Notes: generated by a model not told the origin, from the letters alone. DNA of 64,000 nt from Aphrocallistes beatrix (GCA_963281255.1 OY725498.1:4750452-4814451); one strand, 5' to 3'; numbered from the stretch's first letter, positions 1-9,498 are shown. Made by a program: numbers and translations.

Positions 1-1039
1 GAACTGAATCAGACCTGTGTCTCGGATGCCTGCGTCTCTTGATCCTTCCAGCACTTGCTCCATTCCCCGCCAGAACTCTCTGAGCCTATGTCCTATAAAT
101 AGTGTACTATAATGTATTACGTATACCTATGAGAGTAGTTGTATTCCTACCTATCTTGTTCCTTTTCTCACTCTCTCCTTCCACTTCCCCTTCACTCCCC
201 GGTACCCCCAGTGCACCCTGTACCCTCACCACACAGCTAGGGGACACTCCCACTCGTCCCATCTCAGCTAGCACCTCAGGCATTTGCACTCCGCTCAACA
301 ACACATAGGCTTCTGGACCATGGACGGGCTCGTCATCTACAAACACAGTCTCGCCCACATCCTCGCCTCTCTTCTTCATCGTGCTCTCGGGTTTGGACGG
401 CATCGGAACCCCCTCTTCCGATGGCTTTCCTGCTTTCCCTGCCGGCTTGCCCTTGCCTGTGGGAGTGGCCTTCTCTCCCTTCTTGTCTTTCTTGCCGGGA
501 CTACCAGCTCCGGACCTGGGTCTACTCCCTCCGTCTTTTGCACCTTCCTGCTGCCTCCGAGCCATGTCCTCCTGTCTCAGGGAGAGGAGACTCATCTTTA
601 TCGCTCGAGCGACCGTGTCAGGGCTAGGTCCCTCTTCTGATTGGTTCTGACTCTTCACCAGCTCAGCTAGCATCTCTGCTCCGGGGAGCTTACCTGCCAC
701 GCCTCCAGGAGACGGCGCCCCCTTCGCCTTTCCCTTGCTGGCTTGGCTCTTGCTCACCTGACCTATCCCGCCTCCCTCGAGGGCCTTCTTCAACACCTCC
801 TGGAGGGACAGAGAGTAGAAACGCCGCCTCTGCCTGGACTCAGCTGTTGGAGCTGAGATGTGTCGAGCTAGACATGAGACCATCTCCTCTGACGAGAAGT
901 CCTCTCCCGCAACAGCTGCCACACACACGCGCCAGTTCTCCGTATCCAGCTGCTCTAGAATCAGCGCTTCGTCCCATTTCTGTCCTCCCGTACCTCCCGC
1001 CCCCTTGGCACCCTCCTTCCCTTTCTTCCCTTTAGACAT
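1..1039 (-). CDS. SPAG17: SPAG17/PF6 central-pair protein, N-terminal part
   Basis: This is the 5' end of the gene for sperm-associated antigen 17 (Chlamydomonas PF6), a central-pair scaffold of motile cilia. Exon 1 is 151-1039 and starts at the ATG complementary to 1037-1039. A 58-bp GT-AG intron (93-150) leads to exon 2, which runs from 92 off the window edge. The join in phase 1 gives a continuous frame (…RNKIG-HRLREFW…). Family marks seen: a Lys/Gly-rich start, an early segment WDEALILEQLDTENWRVCVA, a Lys/Pro-rich low-complexity linker, then MKKRGED…VDDEP followed by a conserved globular stretch at about residues 215-260. Exon 2 continues as in animal SPAG17 (LREFWRGMEQVLEG). Known SPAG17 proteins exceed 2,000 aa, so most of this gene lies to the left. 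Confidence 0.85.
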
Positions 1040-1197
1040 TCACTAATCTATAAATAAACAAATGAACACACAGCACTAGTGCTTCCAAAGACTGAACTCG
1101 TTCGCATGCATTCCTCTGTTTAATAATATCGCTTATCATTATCGAGTGCGCAGCAGTCAGAACTGCTACACCATACAATCCTATACAAACACGGGTG

Positions 1198-2094
1198 CTA
1201 GATCATTCTCCTGAGGATGGAGTTCATCTGAGAGCTCGCATTATATCCGAACAAGTCGGTGAGGTGGGTGTCCACTGCGTAGAAGTCCCTGTTGGGTGCG
1301 AAGTAGTCTCGAACCTGCTCCAACTTCCACTTCCCCTTCTCGCTGTAGGTGGTCGGCACCACCGACGTGTTCCGGTAGAGGCGGGGGTTCTTCTCCCCCA
1401 CGTAGAAGTTGGCGTTCAGCATCGGGTTCGTCTTCTCGAAAATGAAGTAGTCTCCTATTTTCATGTAGGCGTGGAAGTACTTGACGAGTTCGTATATATT
1501 CGCATCTGCGTCCTCTATCACCAGGAGGGGGCGGGGCAGGTCCAGGAGGAAGGAGCGCGGGAATAGGTCCTCGAACTCATTAGAGTCCCCCTGTACGAAT
1601 GTGACCTTATTCGACACCAGTCCGTCCACCTTCTCATCACGTAAGGAGACGTCCGTGTCCATCGAGTAGATGCTGCAGTCGATGCCGAGCATGCGCAGAG
1701 TGTCATCCATCCACAGGGCTGATGCGCCCGTGTAGGTTCCAATCTCGATGATATACTTGGGCTGCACTAACTGGAACAGTTCCATGTAGACGGAGAGGTC
1801 TAGCGGGGTCTTCAGCATGGATAGTTCCTTGTACCGACTCAAACACATGCCTTTAGCCAGCCCCTTCAGGTGCTGCACCTGGAAGTCTGAGATCTCTCTT
1901 CGCAGGTCGATGGGTTCGTATCTCTCCGCCTTGGTGATCAACCTCTCCCTGTGCCAGTCCAACTCCCCCGGTCCGTTCTTGTAATCAACCTGGACGCTCT
2001 TGTTCTCGTACGACGGAATGGAAGTAGTGTGCCTCACAGGCTGCACGAGTCCGAGGCTTAGCGGCCTTAGCCTTAGGAAATTCTTCAGCATCAT
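1198..2094 (-). CDS. CmcI/cephalosporin-hydroxylase-family SAM methyltransferase
   Basis: A single-exon 298-aa protein of the CmcI/rhamnosyl O-methyltransferase-like family (class I SAM-dependent methyltransferase fold). The SAM-binding glycine loop is visible as IEIGTYTGASALWMDD (residues 116-131). It is followed by an acidic strand end (YSMDTDVS), a VIEDADAN motif near 192 and the aromatic IGDYFIFEKTNP segment typical of the family. The first about 25 residues are rich in Arg/Leu and poor in acids (MMLKNFLRLRPLSLGLVQPV), which suggests a mitochondrial presequence; that is inference. The family is mainly bacterial, where members modify antibiotics or lipid-linked sugars; eukaryotic substrates are not established. 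The start at 2094 is an ATG with two Met codons in a row. It lies head to head with the sugar-acid dehydratase fragment at 2161. Confidence 0.75.
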   Translation of the reverse strand: MMLKNFLRLRPLSLGLVQPVRHTTSIPSYENKSVQVDYKNGPGELDWHRERLITKAERYEPIDLRREISDFQVQHLKGLAKGMCLSRYKELSMLKTPLDLSVYMELFQLVQPKYIIEIGTYTGASALWMDDTLRMLGIDCSIYSMDTDVSLRDEKVDGLVSNKVTFVQGDSNEFEDLFPRSFLLDLPRPLLVIEDADANIYELVKYFHAYMKIGDYFIFEKTNPMLNANFYVGEKNPRLYRNTSVVPTTYSEKGKWKLEQVRDYFAPNRDFYAVDTHLTDLFGYNASSQMNSILRRMI

Positions 2095-2160
2095 ACTTGC
2101 ACTAATACGTATTTACTAATTACTGGTGCGAGATGGTATTACATGAATGTGTGTGTGTAG

Positions 2161-2659
2161 GCCCCTGGGAGTGCTGGTCACGACGGGCGAGCACGAGTAC
2201 ACTCGCTACGGCTTCAGACAGCTGCTAGAGGCGCCAGGCGCCTGTGACGTCCTACAGCCAGACCTGACATGGATGGGAGGGATTACAGAGGCGAGGAGGG
2301 TCATAGCAATTGCCGCTTCTCACGACATTCCAGTGGTACCTCATGGTAGCTCGGTTTACTCGTACCACTTACAGACAGCCTTCACGAACTGTCCCATGGC
2401 TGAGTTCTTAAACCTGAGTAAGGATGGGGACCAATTGGTGCCGTACTTCGGGGGACTCTTCCCGGACGAACCGCTGCCAGACCGGGGGCGTATCGTACTG
2501 GACGCAGAGAAGGCGGGCTTCGGAGTGACTCTGAAGAAGGAGGGTCTGTTCAGACCGGTCCCCAGGTCAGAGGGAGAGGTGGAGAAGCAGTTCAAGAGGA
2601 ACGCCGAGTATTTCGAGGGAGTCACTGATCGAGAAATTCGACCTCTCTATCCCTTCTAA
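2161..2659 (+). pseudogene. L-rhamnonate dehydratase-like gene, 3' terminal exon only
   Basis: This encodes about 165 aa matching the C-terminal 40% of enolase-superfamily L-rhamnonate dehydratases, which dehydrate L-rhamnonate to 2-keto-3-deoxy-L-rhamnonate. Seen: the metal-ligand segment TTGEHEYTRYGF at the very start, then DVLQPDLTWMGGITEARR and the catalytic-His segment VVPHGSSVYSYH, ending at a TAA at 2657-2659. The left edge looks like a splice acceptor: TACTAAT branch-like sequence near 2113, then TGTGTGTGTAG before 2161. An in-frame ATG at 2147 could start a short protein, but that would lack the first two metal ligands and the capping domain. No upstream exon is visible on this strand; the space is filled by minus-strand genes. 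AATAAA at 2887 could serve as its poly(A) signal. Broken gene, very long intron and misassembly are all possible. Confidence 0.6.
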
Positions 2660-2922
2660 CGTTCTTATCGCCTATTACAGTAGTTAGTTGGCCTAGTTCT
2701 CTTTCCCGAAAATTTTATTTACATATTTATTTATACTTTTTAACTCCTACTTGAGTAGACCAAACGATCTTGTTCAATAATGTACTTTTCAATAATGTCT
2801 ACATAACTGGGAGGTGTTGTCTCTATAGCAAGGTGATTTTGAACTAATTTTAACACCTGTGTGAGTAGCTATCAAAAGCAGAACTCAATAAACCGAATTG
2901 AATAGGACAAAAAAATAAAATT

Positions 2923-3648
2923 TCAGTGCTTTTTCTTATAAACCATGACGTTCTCTCTTCCTCCGCTCTTCCTGGCTCTGTTCTCCCGCCTGAGTCTGGC
3001 CTCCATGTCGCTGTCCTTGCTCAGCTCCACACTCACCACCTGAGCGACACAGCCGGAAGCTGGACACTGCGCACTCGCCTTCTTCGCTCGGATATGCTGG
3101 AGGATGGCCTGTCTGGAGTAAACGTGTCCGCATCTGGGGTTCTTCACCGGACTCTTCAGCTGCTGCTGAGTGAGCGGGCAAGTCGTGGACACGTGCACGT
3201 CGGCGAGCAGTAGGTCCACTTCCATCCCCTGCGCCCCGTTCTCAGCAGCAGGAGCGGGCGTGGTGTACGGCCGGAAACTCTCCACAAACCGGTGGAGACT
3301 GGTGGCGGGAAGGTTGTTCAGCTCCTCCAGTTTGTTCTGGTACGCGCGCACCAAATCAACGCCCTTTCCGCCCTCCTCCGCACCAGGGATGGTGCTAGTC
3401 ATTATGAAGTCCAGCGCTTGCTTCATCATGTCCACTTCCATGTCTACCTCCGCCAGATAGGCGGTGGTCGCGGTCAGCTGGTTCAGATGCTGCTGCTTTC
3501 TAAGCGTGCCCTCGACCTCACTGGCAAGTTCCAGACAGACCTGAGCTCCCAAATCCAACTTCTCCTGCAGGCCCGACAGGGAGTCATCCAAACATGCGAG
3601 GTTATCCAGCTGCGTCCGCACAGACGCTGTTCCTGACTGAGAGTGCAT
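2923..3648 (-). CDS. NSMCE2: SMC5/6-complex SUMO E3 ligase NSE2
   Basis: A 241-aa protein, close to the about 247 aa of vertebrate NSMCE2 (Mms21). The N-terminal half is helical and suited to packing on the SMC5 arm. The C-terminal half holds an SP-RING (MIZ/SIAZ-type) zinc finger: C157-P-L-T, then C173-G-H175-V-Y, then C195-P-x-x-G-C200, with spacing as in Mms21/PIAS ligases. Such proteins attach SUMO to SMC5/6 and other substrates during recombination repair in the nucleus. The protein ends in a basic tail (MVYKKKH). The start is the first in-frame ATG (complement of 3646-3648); no intron is needed. Identification rests mainly on the SP-RING plus length and coiled-coil layout. Confidence 0.85.
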   Translation of the reverse strand: MHSQSGTASVRTQLDNLACLDDSLSGLQEKLDLGAQVCLELASEVEGTLRKQQHLNQLTATTAYLAEVDMEVDMMKQALDFIMTSTIPGAEEGGKGVDLVRAYQNKLEELNNLPATSLHRFVESFRPYTTPAPAAENGAQGMEVDLLLADVHVSTTCPLTQQQLKSPVKNPRCGHVYSRQAILQHIRAKKASAQCPASGCVAQVVSVELSKDSDMEARLRRENRARKSGGRENVMVYKKKH

Positions 3649-3946
3649 GTCTCTACGCAGATACGTAGCTGGTTTGTAGTATAATGGTAAAGAGCGGCCT
3701 CAGACAACACATGACATCATAGGTCAGAAGACCGTCGTGTTTGTCTCCTCATAGGCAAGATAGCCAGTGGAGGACAGTTTGTACTGGTTACCTACACTCG
3801 GGTTAGGTGATGGTTTGGTAAAAAGGACAGAAATAGCACACAAAATAATGTAATACGTAGATAAAAGCAAACAAAAATAACGACAACTAAAGCCTAGTAG
3901 TATTAATGCATGTACAGAGCAGTCCAATGCTGACACGAACCACATT

Positions 3947-6256
3947 TCACACCTTTTTGGTGAAGCTGCGGCCGACGTTGTTGAACCCGCCTTTGGTCTT
4001 CTGGACCAGATTCTTGAATCGGGACGGGAAGACGAGGAAGTAGATGACGATGAGCGACGCTATGATCAGCAGAATCAGCAGAATCACGCCCACAATAGCC
4101 CCGGCGATGATCGGCGCTTGCAGGAGGTAGACCGCGTACACGCCGTCCGTCGTCGACTGCACCATGGCAGTGTTGCCCTCGATGCTGGCGTCTATTCGCC
4201 GGAATGAAAAACCGGTGTCGGCATTGGCGATGTACACGCCCGCGGAGTCGGAGGTGGAGGCGCGGTCGAGCGTGAGAGTGAGTGTGACGTTGTCGCTGTC
4301 AGCAGTGCTCGCCGCAGCCACTCCTTGCAGCTGCACGAATGAGCTGATGACGGGAGCATTGGGCGTGCCAAACATCGCGTTAGCTAGGTCTGTCGGCCAG
4401 ATGGTGAGCGAGACTTGACTGGAGTCTGCAAACACGTTATCTCCCACGATAAGCCCGGCGTCTGTCACCTGAAGGCTCCCCCCATCTGGCCCAACGACCC
4501 CGGTATTGATGACCTGGTTGGTCACGTAGATGACTCCCTTCTGACTCCTGTTCGTGAAGTTGTTGTTTCGCGTGCACATGTAGTAGTAGGTGCCAGGCAG
4601 CGTCGCCTTGTACAGTCCCAGGTTGTAGTAGGTCCCCGCGTCGTCCAGCTCAGACATCTCGCCTCGCAGCTGAATATTGGACAGAGTGGCCAGGTAGTCT
4701 GCCATCTGCATGCTCATGTTCAGGAATCGGGCGTTCATGATGGATCTGGGGTAGCTAGTCGACCACACCCCAAAGTTCTCCCCATAACCCAAGGGGGCGG
4801 TAGACCTCTCCAGTCCAGGGAACCCCTCCTCTAGCAGAACGATGTTACTCCTGTCCGTTCCTCTCAGGCCCTGTCCATCGTTGTTGTTCGGGTTGGTGTT
4901 GGAGCCGGTCCACTGAATGTGGATGCAGCTCCCCACTGGGATGGTGAGTCTGTTCGGGACGAAGTCGTACTCCACGGCTGGGTACACCTGTACGATGTTC
5001 CCGCGTTTCCCGCGCACGTTCAAGTTCGCTATTCTCCCGTTGCACTCGGGCGTGGAGGGAAGGGGTCTGATGCTGAACACGTGACTACGGTCCTGGAATG
5101 TCCGTCCGAACTGGGCCGTGTTGATAGCCAGTCTCAGGTTGAAATCATTCCCGCCAGTGCCCCCCTGGAATTCATCAAATATTTCCACTTCCGGGTTGTT
5201 CTCGAACAGGTACCCGCGTTCTTCCGCTTGCTCTGACGTCAGACCGAACCTGGACCAGACGTCCAGAGCCAGTTCGTTTCTCCTGGTGTTGTTGTCCGCG
5301 TTGACGCCGTCCCAATCCTGGTAGTCCGCTGTGCTGATGTTGTAGCGCATGCGCAGCACGCAGTGCTCGTGCACATGGTTCGGGATGGTCCAGTTGTAGT
5401 AGTTGGGGAAGCCGGGGTAGAGTACGCCGTTGCCCAGATGGTTGTCCCGGGACCTGGGGGCCAGGATGCAGTCAGGAGGATCACTCGACAGAGCGGGGGC
5501 CATGGCCCAGGTGGCGTTTATGTCCAGCGCGAGACACTCCTCCTCTGTGATGGGGATTCGTCCGGTGTTTCCAAGGTTACTCCTGATATAGTCCGAACCG
5601 ACGTTGCAGAAGTAGCGAGGCAGCACATTGTACGAGTTAGCTCGGTAGTAGTCGCATCGCTCAGTCCGTGACGTCATCACCGCGATGTCAATCCAAGGGG
5701 AGGGCGCCCAGTAGGGGTAGTAGTCTCGCTCTTCTTGGCACTCGTAGCCGTAGCGCTGTCCGTTGCGGTTCTGTCGGGTGCGAGTAGCCGTGTTCCCTAC
5801 GTTCTGGTCAGCAGTGAACAGTCCCTGGTTCCTCTCTCGCAGCCGACACAGGATGTAGTAGTCGAAATTCTCGTGCATGCCGAACCTCAGATCCCGGTTG
5901 CAGGACTGGTCCTGGCACTGTAGCAGAGTGGACGGGATGGTGCTGGTGGTCGCCCCGTCTCTGACGTCATCCTCACACATGTACTGCAGGATGAGATCAC
6001 AGTTGTTGTTAGGGTCGCTACAGCTGTGCTGGTTGGTCCACTCGACGGACAGGGTAGACCCCACGTAGTAGAACATGCCCCCTACGTTGTAGCCGCCACG
6101 GTCGTTGTTCTGAGAGTTGAAGATTCGGCGCGCGTTGTTTCTGTTTCGGTTAGCTTCATCCAGGCGGTTGTTAGAGCCGCGGGGATTGTGCAGGTAGATG
6201 TCACACAGACACACCTGCAGCACCAGCAGGAGGGCGAGGGCGAGGAGAGATCTCAT
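3947..6256 (-). CDS. DD3-3 family secreted/membrane glycoprotein
   Basis: A 769-aa single-exon protein. A signal peptide (residues 1-18, Leu-rich, ending VCLC) precedes DIYLHNPRGSNNRLDE, the hallmark start of the Dictyostelium DD3-3 family, which is also found in many invertebrates. The extracellular part is rich in Asn and Cys and has cupredoxin-like stretches (for example SCIHIQWTGSN, and GTYYYMCTRNNNF near residue 555). One transmembrane helix lies at about 717-743 (AGAIVGVILLILLIIASLIV), with a short basic cytoplasmic tail. The molecular function of the family is unknown; DD3-3 was first noted as a developmentally expressed slime-mould protein. The ATG at 6256 is directly followed by the signal peptide, so the start is well supported. 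Confidence 0.85.
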   Translation of the reverse strand: MRSLLALALLLVLQVCLCDIYLHNPRGSNNRLDEANRNRNNARRIFNSQNNDRGGYNVGGMFYYVGSTLSVEWTNQHSCSDPNNNCDLILQYMCEDDVRDGATTSTIPSTLLQCQDQSCNRDLRFGMHENFDYYILCRLRERNQGLFTADQNVGNTATRTRQNRNGQRYGYECQEERDYYPYWAPSPWIDIAVMTSRTERCDYYRANSYNVLPRYFCNVGSDYIRSNLGNTGRIPITEEECLALDINATWAMAPALSSDPPDCILAPRSRDNHLGNGVLYPGFPNYYNWTIPNHVHEHCVLRMRYNISTADYQDWDGVNADNNTRRNELALDVWSRFGLTSEQAEERGYLFENNPEVEIFDEFQGGTGGNDFNLRLAINTAQFGRTFQDRSHVFSIRPLPSTPECNGRIANLNVRGKRGNIVQVYPAVEYDFVPNRLTIPVGSCIHIQWTGSNTNPNNNDGQGLRGTDRSNIVLLEEGFPGLERSTAPLGYGENFGVWSTSYPRSIMNARFLNMSMQMADYLATLSNIQLRGEMSELDDAGTYYNLGLYKATLPGTYYYMCTRNNNFTNRSQKGVIYVTNQVINTGVVGPDGGSLQVTDAGLIVGDNVFADSSQVSLTIWPTDLANAMFGTPNAPVISSFVQLQGVAAASTADSDNVTLTLTLDRASTSDSAGVYIANADTGFSFRRIDASIEGNTAMVQSTTDGVYAVYLLQAPIIAGAIVGVILLILLIIASLIVIYFLVFPSRFKNLVQKTKGGFNNVGRSFTKKV

Positions 6257-6840
6257 CCGATCAACCTAATCGAGCTAAACACAAACAAAACTTGTTAGTA
6301 TTGTACTAGATACGTCGTATATGATGTGATAATTCAGGACTTGAACATTCTCTGCTAGAAATCTCAAGTTATCGCTGCTTATATTTTCTTCTGCAAATCT
6401 TTAAATACAGCTCAGCCTAATCTTGTAGATAAAGGACGTCAAAGATATAATTTCAGTCTCCTTAAACGGCAACATTAAACTAGCCATTCTGAGAATATCA
6501 CATATCTATCATGGCACGAGTTAACCCCAGTATTTATCCGTGCAGCTAATGCAAGGAATTTGAAACAAATAATATGAATGACTGAAAATAAATTTGAACT
6601 TATACACAAAGTTAAATTTTCTAGTAAACAGTGACGTTTGCCCTCTTCTAATCACTTAGCAGCAACCTGTCGATCCGAGGATATCAATGCTATAATTCCT
6701 GATACATTTATTATAAGCACACTGATGTTACACTGAGCAAACCATACAAACATGTTTCATAATATAAAATAACTCTGATAGATATACGTGCGATATTGCA
6801 TTTGAGTAACGGGAGTGCAGTACTGCTGTGTTGGGGGGTG
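6257..6840. other. Intergenic, no gene seen
   Basis: AT-rich spacer between the start of the DD3-3 gene and the stop of NIPSNAP, both on the minus strand. I see no coding stretch, RNA gene or repeat. The left part should hold the DD3-3 promoter and the right part the NIPSNAP 3' UTR. Confidence 0.5.
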
Positions 6841-7617
6841 TCACTTGATGGGGGAGAAGGAGGCGGGAGTGAGAATGGCAGTGTCCATGGAGCGTATCAG
6901 AGGCACCGTATTCATTACACAGTCGTCCCAGCCAGGAGTCATCCAGGCCAACTGTCTGGTCTCCCTCCGCTGGACCAGGTCTGGGTAGGTCCAGAGGTGG
7001 TACACCGCGTGCATGTGTCCGATCTGAGCGAACCAACCGTGCACAGCCTCGCAATTCGCACCTCTGTGCTTGATGCCCTGTCGCCAGGCCTGCCCCCACT
7101 CGATGAGAGACCCGGACCTGAGAATATAAGTGCGCAGTTCGAATATCCACCCGCGATTCATAGGCACAATCTCCGGCCAGAACGTGAACTCGAACAGGAG
7201 ACTGCTGCTGCGCTTGTTCACCAGATTCCCGCTCTCCCGCTGGAACGACTGCCACTCGGGGTCTCTGTTTAGAGAGTTGAGCACACTCATCTTCCCGTGG
7301 TACCCGTCCTTGTAGATGAGAATGTGGTGCGCCTGGTCTGTGTTCTCCCCGATCAGGGTGCTCCAGCTGCCGACCAGCGAGACTGGGAGCTGCTCCGACT
7401 CGGACACTCGCGTCAGCTGCTTCTCCGCCAGGGGCCAGTACTCCGACACAGAGCCAGGCTTCAGGTCGTGCGTGACGAGTTCGTACAGAGCACTATTCTC
7501 TGCCAACACTTTAGAATGGGAAATGCCCGTCTTACGCACCAGCGCACTCGAGCTGATGTGGCGGACTGACGGAAAGACCCTGCTAGCACGGAGACAAGCT
7601 ATTCCCAGAACAGACAT
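6841..7617 (-). CDS. NIPSNAP: NIPSNAP family mitochondrial protein
   Basis: A 258-aa protein with the tandem dimeric alpha/beta-barrel layout of NIPSNAP proteins. The second half carries the conserved run IFELRTYILRSGSLIEWGQ, then GWFAQIGHMHAVYHLWTYPDL, then ETRQLAWMTPGWDDCV, ending in a TVPLIRSMD helix. All of these match NIPSNAP1/2/3 signature positions. The N-terminus is rich in Arg/Ser and lacks acids (MSVLGIACLRASRVFPSVRHISSS), as expected for mitochondrial import. Vertebrate NIPSNAP1/2 are mitochondrial proteins that act as mitophagy 'eat-me' signals; the role here is inferred. The ATG is at 7615-7617. It lies only 130 bp downstream of the mS31 gene on the same strand. Confidence 0.85.
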   Translation of the reverse strand: MSVLGIACLRASRVFPSVRHISSSALVRKTGISHSKVLAENSALYELVTHDLKPGSVSEYWPLAEKQLTRVSESEQLPVSLVGSWSTLIGENTDQAHHILIYKDGYHGKMSVLNSLNRDPEWQSFQRESGNLVNKRSSSLLFEFTFWPEIVPMNRGWIFELRTYILRSGSLIEWGQAWRQGIKHRGANCEAVHGWFAQIGHMHAVYHLWTYPDLVQRRETRQLAWMTPGWDDCVMNTVPLIRSMDTAILTPASFSPIK

Positions 7618-7746
7618 CGCTAATTCTGTCAGAAAGAACGAATAATTCCTAGTTTCAACTCAGACTGAATGCATGTAGATAGTCGTTACGATTGGATTCT
7701 CGACAATTAATTAATCAAGTGAATTATAAGAATTTAACAAATAAAT

Positions 7747-8568
7747 TTAGTATTTATTTAATCGCTGTTGTCTTCTTTCTTTCGATCTCTTCGCCCTCGC
7801 GTGTTTCAGCTGTTCGTAGTACATATCCATCTTATTCAGTTCGTCAGGAGACAAGGAGTTAATCTCCTTCTTGAACCAAGCCACGTGCTCTCTCTTCTCT
7901 TCGGGGGTGAGGTACGGGTTCTGCGACAGACCGGTGATCACCAGTTCAATGAAGTTGCGGATAGGCCCGGCCTTAGGGAAGTCCTTGTACAAATCATCCA
8001 GCAAGACGTGCTCTGCAAACCCGATTCCTTTCTCTGCTACTTGTCCGTCCTGGTTATCGACCGGGTAGCTCAGGTCGTAGGGATCTCGCTTCATCTCTTC
8101 GAACGGGTTCTTGCGCAGAAGACTGTTCATGAAATCGACGGCGAACTCATAGTGCTCCTCATAGAGGGATTTCTTGCTGACAAGTTGCTGAGAAGGCTCA
8201 GGCGATTTCACGAAGAGGCTAGAAGGAGTTGTGTCATCCGTTACAGTTTTCCGATTCATTGACCTCGGAACATGAGAATGGATATCTAAATCGTTTAGAA
8301 ATCCCTCCGAATTCGACTTATTTCTGCTAGAATGATCGTCCTCATCGAAAAATTCAGAGTCGGCTAACTTTCTGCCTTCATCAGCTATCCGCCCGATATA
8401 TTTATTTCGAGCTCTTGAAGATTTAGATGTTCTATTTTGCCACGTATCCTTCCTTGTAACCTTGGAAAGGGTGCGCACCTGGAATTGGAGAGGCAGTGGT
8501 GTGACCCTGGCCATCATGAGGGGATTCAAGGGAGGGGTTAACCTATGGGTCATTCTGGCTAGGAGCAT
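7747..8568 (-). CDS. MRPS31: Mitochondrial small-subunit ribosomal protein mS31
   Basis: A 273-aa protein. The C-terminal about 90 residues match mS31: GIGFAEHVLLDDLYKDFP, KAGPIRNFIELVITGLSQNP and EKREHVAWFKKEI correspond to the conserved 'EH-F-LE-…-DFP-GPIRHFMELV-GLS-NPY-…-H-WF' block. The start is Arg-rich and fits a mitochondrial presequence. The middle is divergent and acidic/Ser-rich, as usual for this poorly conserved protein. It is a component of the mitoribosome small-subunit head. The ATG is at 8566-8568. The protein is shorter than human mS31 (395 aa) because of the variable N-terminal region. Confidence 0.8.
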   Translation of the reverse strand: MLLARMTHRLTPPLNPLMMARVTPLPLQFQVRTLSKVTRKDTWQNRTSKSSRARNKYIGRIADEGRKLADSEFFDEDDHSSRNKSNSEGFLNDLDIHSHVPRSMNRKTVTDDTTPSSLFVKSPEPSQQLVSKKSLYEEHYEFAVDFMNSLLRKNPFEEMKRDPYDLSYPVDNQDGQVAEKGIGFAEHVLLDDLYKDFPKAGPIRNFIELVITGLSQNPYLTPEEKREHVAWFKKEINSLSPDELNKMDMYYEQLKHARAKRSKERRQQRLNKY

Positions 8569-9290
8569 TACCTAACTGAAATAGCATGGACAGTTTTAGG
8601 TATATTTTGGAAGTTTAGGTTTTATTATTGCATTCGCCAAAGCAATAATAAAAATAGCTTTGGAAGTTCCAATCTTCCATGGAAAGTACCGTTTAGATAA
8701 GTGGAAGTACTCTGAACTGATTGCATTGCAAAATTCGCTTAAAAGTTGTCACAAAATTTACAGTTCATTGATCTGGAATCACACATGATATTACTATATG
8801 TTATACTCAGCATTTATATATAAGAATCACACAGTAGAAAATGGATAGCATGTTATGTTGGTAGATAAGTATACTGTTGCACAAGGCTTCTAGTTGTAAT
8901 ATTATATATATATAAATACTATTTATACGTATATATTTTCATTTTATTTCAGTGTCTACACAATGAAACTAGAGAGACATCTGCATCAAGCACTTAGGTA
9001 CTCAACAGATGCAGAGTTCCCCACAAATAATACCTGACGTTAGGGTTAATGAAGACCCAGGTAACCAATGTCCCCCAACATTGACGCAATCCCTTCAAAG
9101 TGAACCCCGTAGGTAATGGAGAAGCACCTTCAAAGCAATACTACTACCTTGCAAGCTAAGATTATTGCATTCGCGAGGTCCAACGCAAATATGCCACATT
9201 TCTTATTGAAACTAAACTAAACTATCAGAAGATTGCAAGGTTTTTATAATTCTATCCCTCGAAACATCAAATGCACCCCTCCCCCTACCA
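8569..9290. other. Intergenic, AT-rich, with a perfect stem-loop
   Basis: No gene seen. An 11-bp perfect inverted repeat (8621-8631 with 8642-8652) could form a hairpin next to the mS31 start. A 14-base string (ATTATTGCATTCGC, 8624-8637) recurs at 9161-9174. A short (TA)n run lies near 8905. Confidence 0.5.
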
Positions 9291-9490
9291 CAGTGGTTCC
9301 CAACGTTCGCCGCCAGAAGGCCCCGCCCCCATTTGGACCTGTAGCGATATTGATGGACCCAAAAAGTGATTTTCAATTTTATATGATGAATATGTATTAT
9401 TGCAGATAAATTCCTAAGTGATCAAATGGCCCCATACATGGAGTCCAGCGGCCCCACATGGGGCCGCGGAACACCAGTTGGGAACCACTG
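9291..9490. mobile_element. hAT-type MITE, 200 bp
   Basis: A non-autonomous DNA transposon of exactly 200 bp. The ends are perfect 14-bp terminal inverted repeats, CAGTGGTTCCCAAC…GTTGGGAACCACTG, a typical hAT family terminus. It is flanked on both sides by the identical 8-bp target duplication CCCTACCA (9283-9290 and 9491-9498), the length hAT transposases make. The interior is not coding. Intact ends and perfect duplications suggest a fairly recent insertion. No hAT transposase gene is present in the window. Confidence 0.92.
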
Positions 9491-9498
9491 CCCTACCA

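Noticed and set aside
3668-3740. tRNA-like start (TAGTATAATGGTAAAGAGC) after the NSMCE2 gene
   Set aside because: The string resembles a tRNA D-arm/A-box, but no GGTTCRANYCC B-box or acceptor-stem complement follows at the right distance.
3724-3945. Minus-strand 73-codon frame with a hydrophobic start
   Set aside because: It lies in the 3' flank directly after the DD3-3 gene stop, is short and AT-rich, and has no recognisable motif; most likely 3' UTR.
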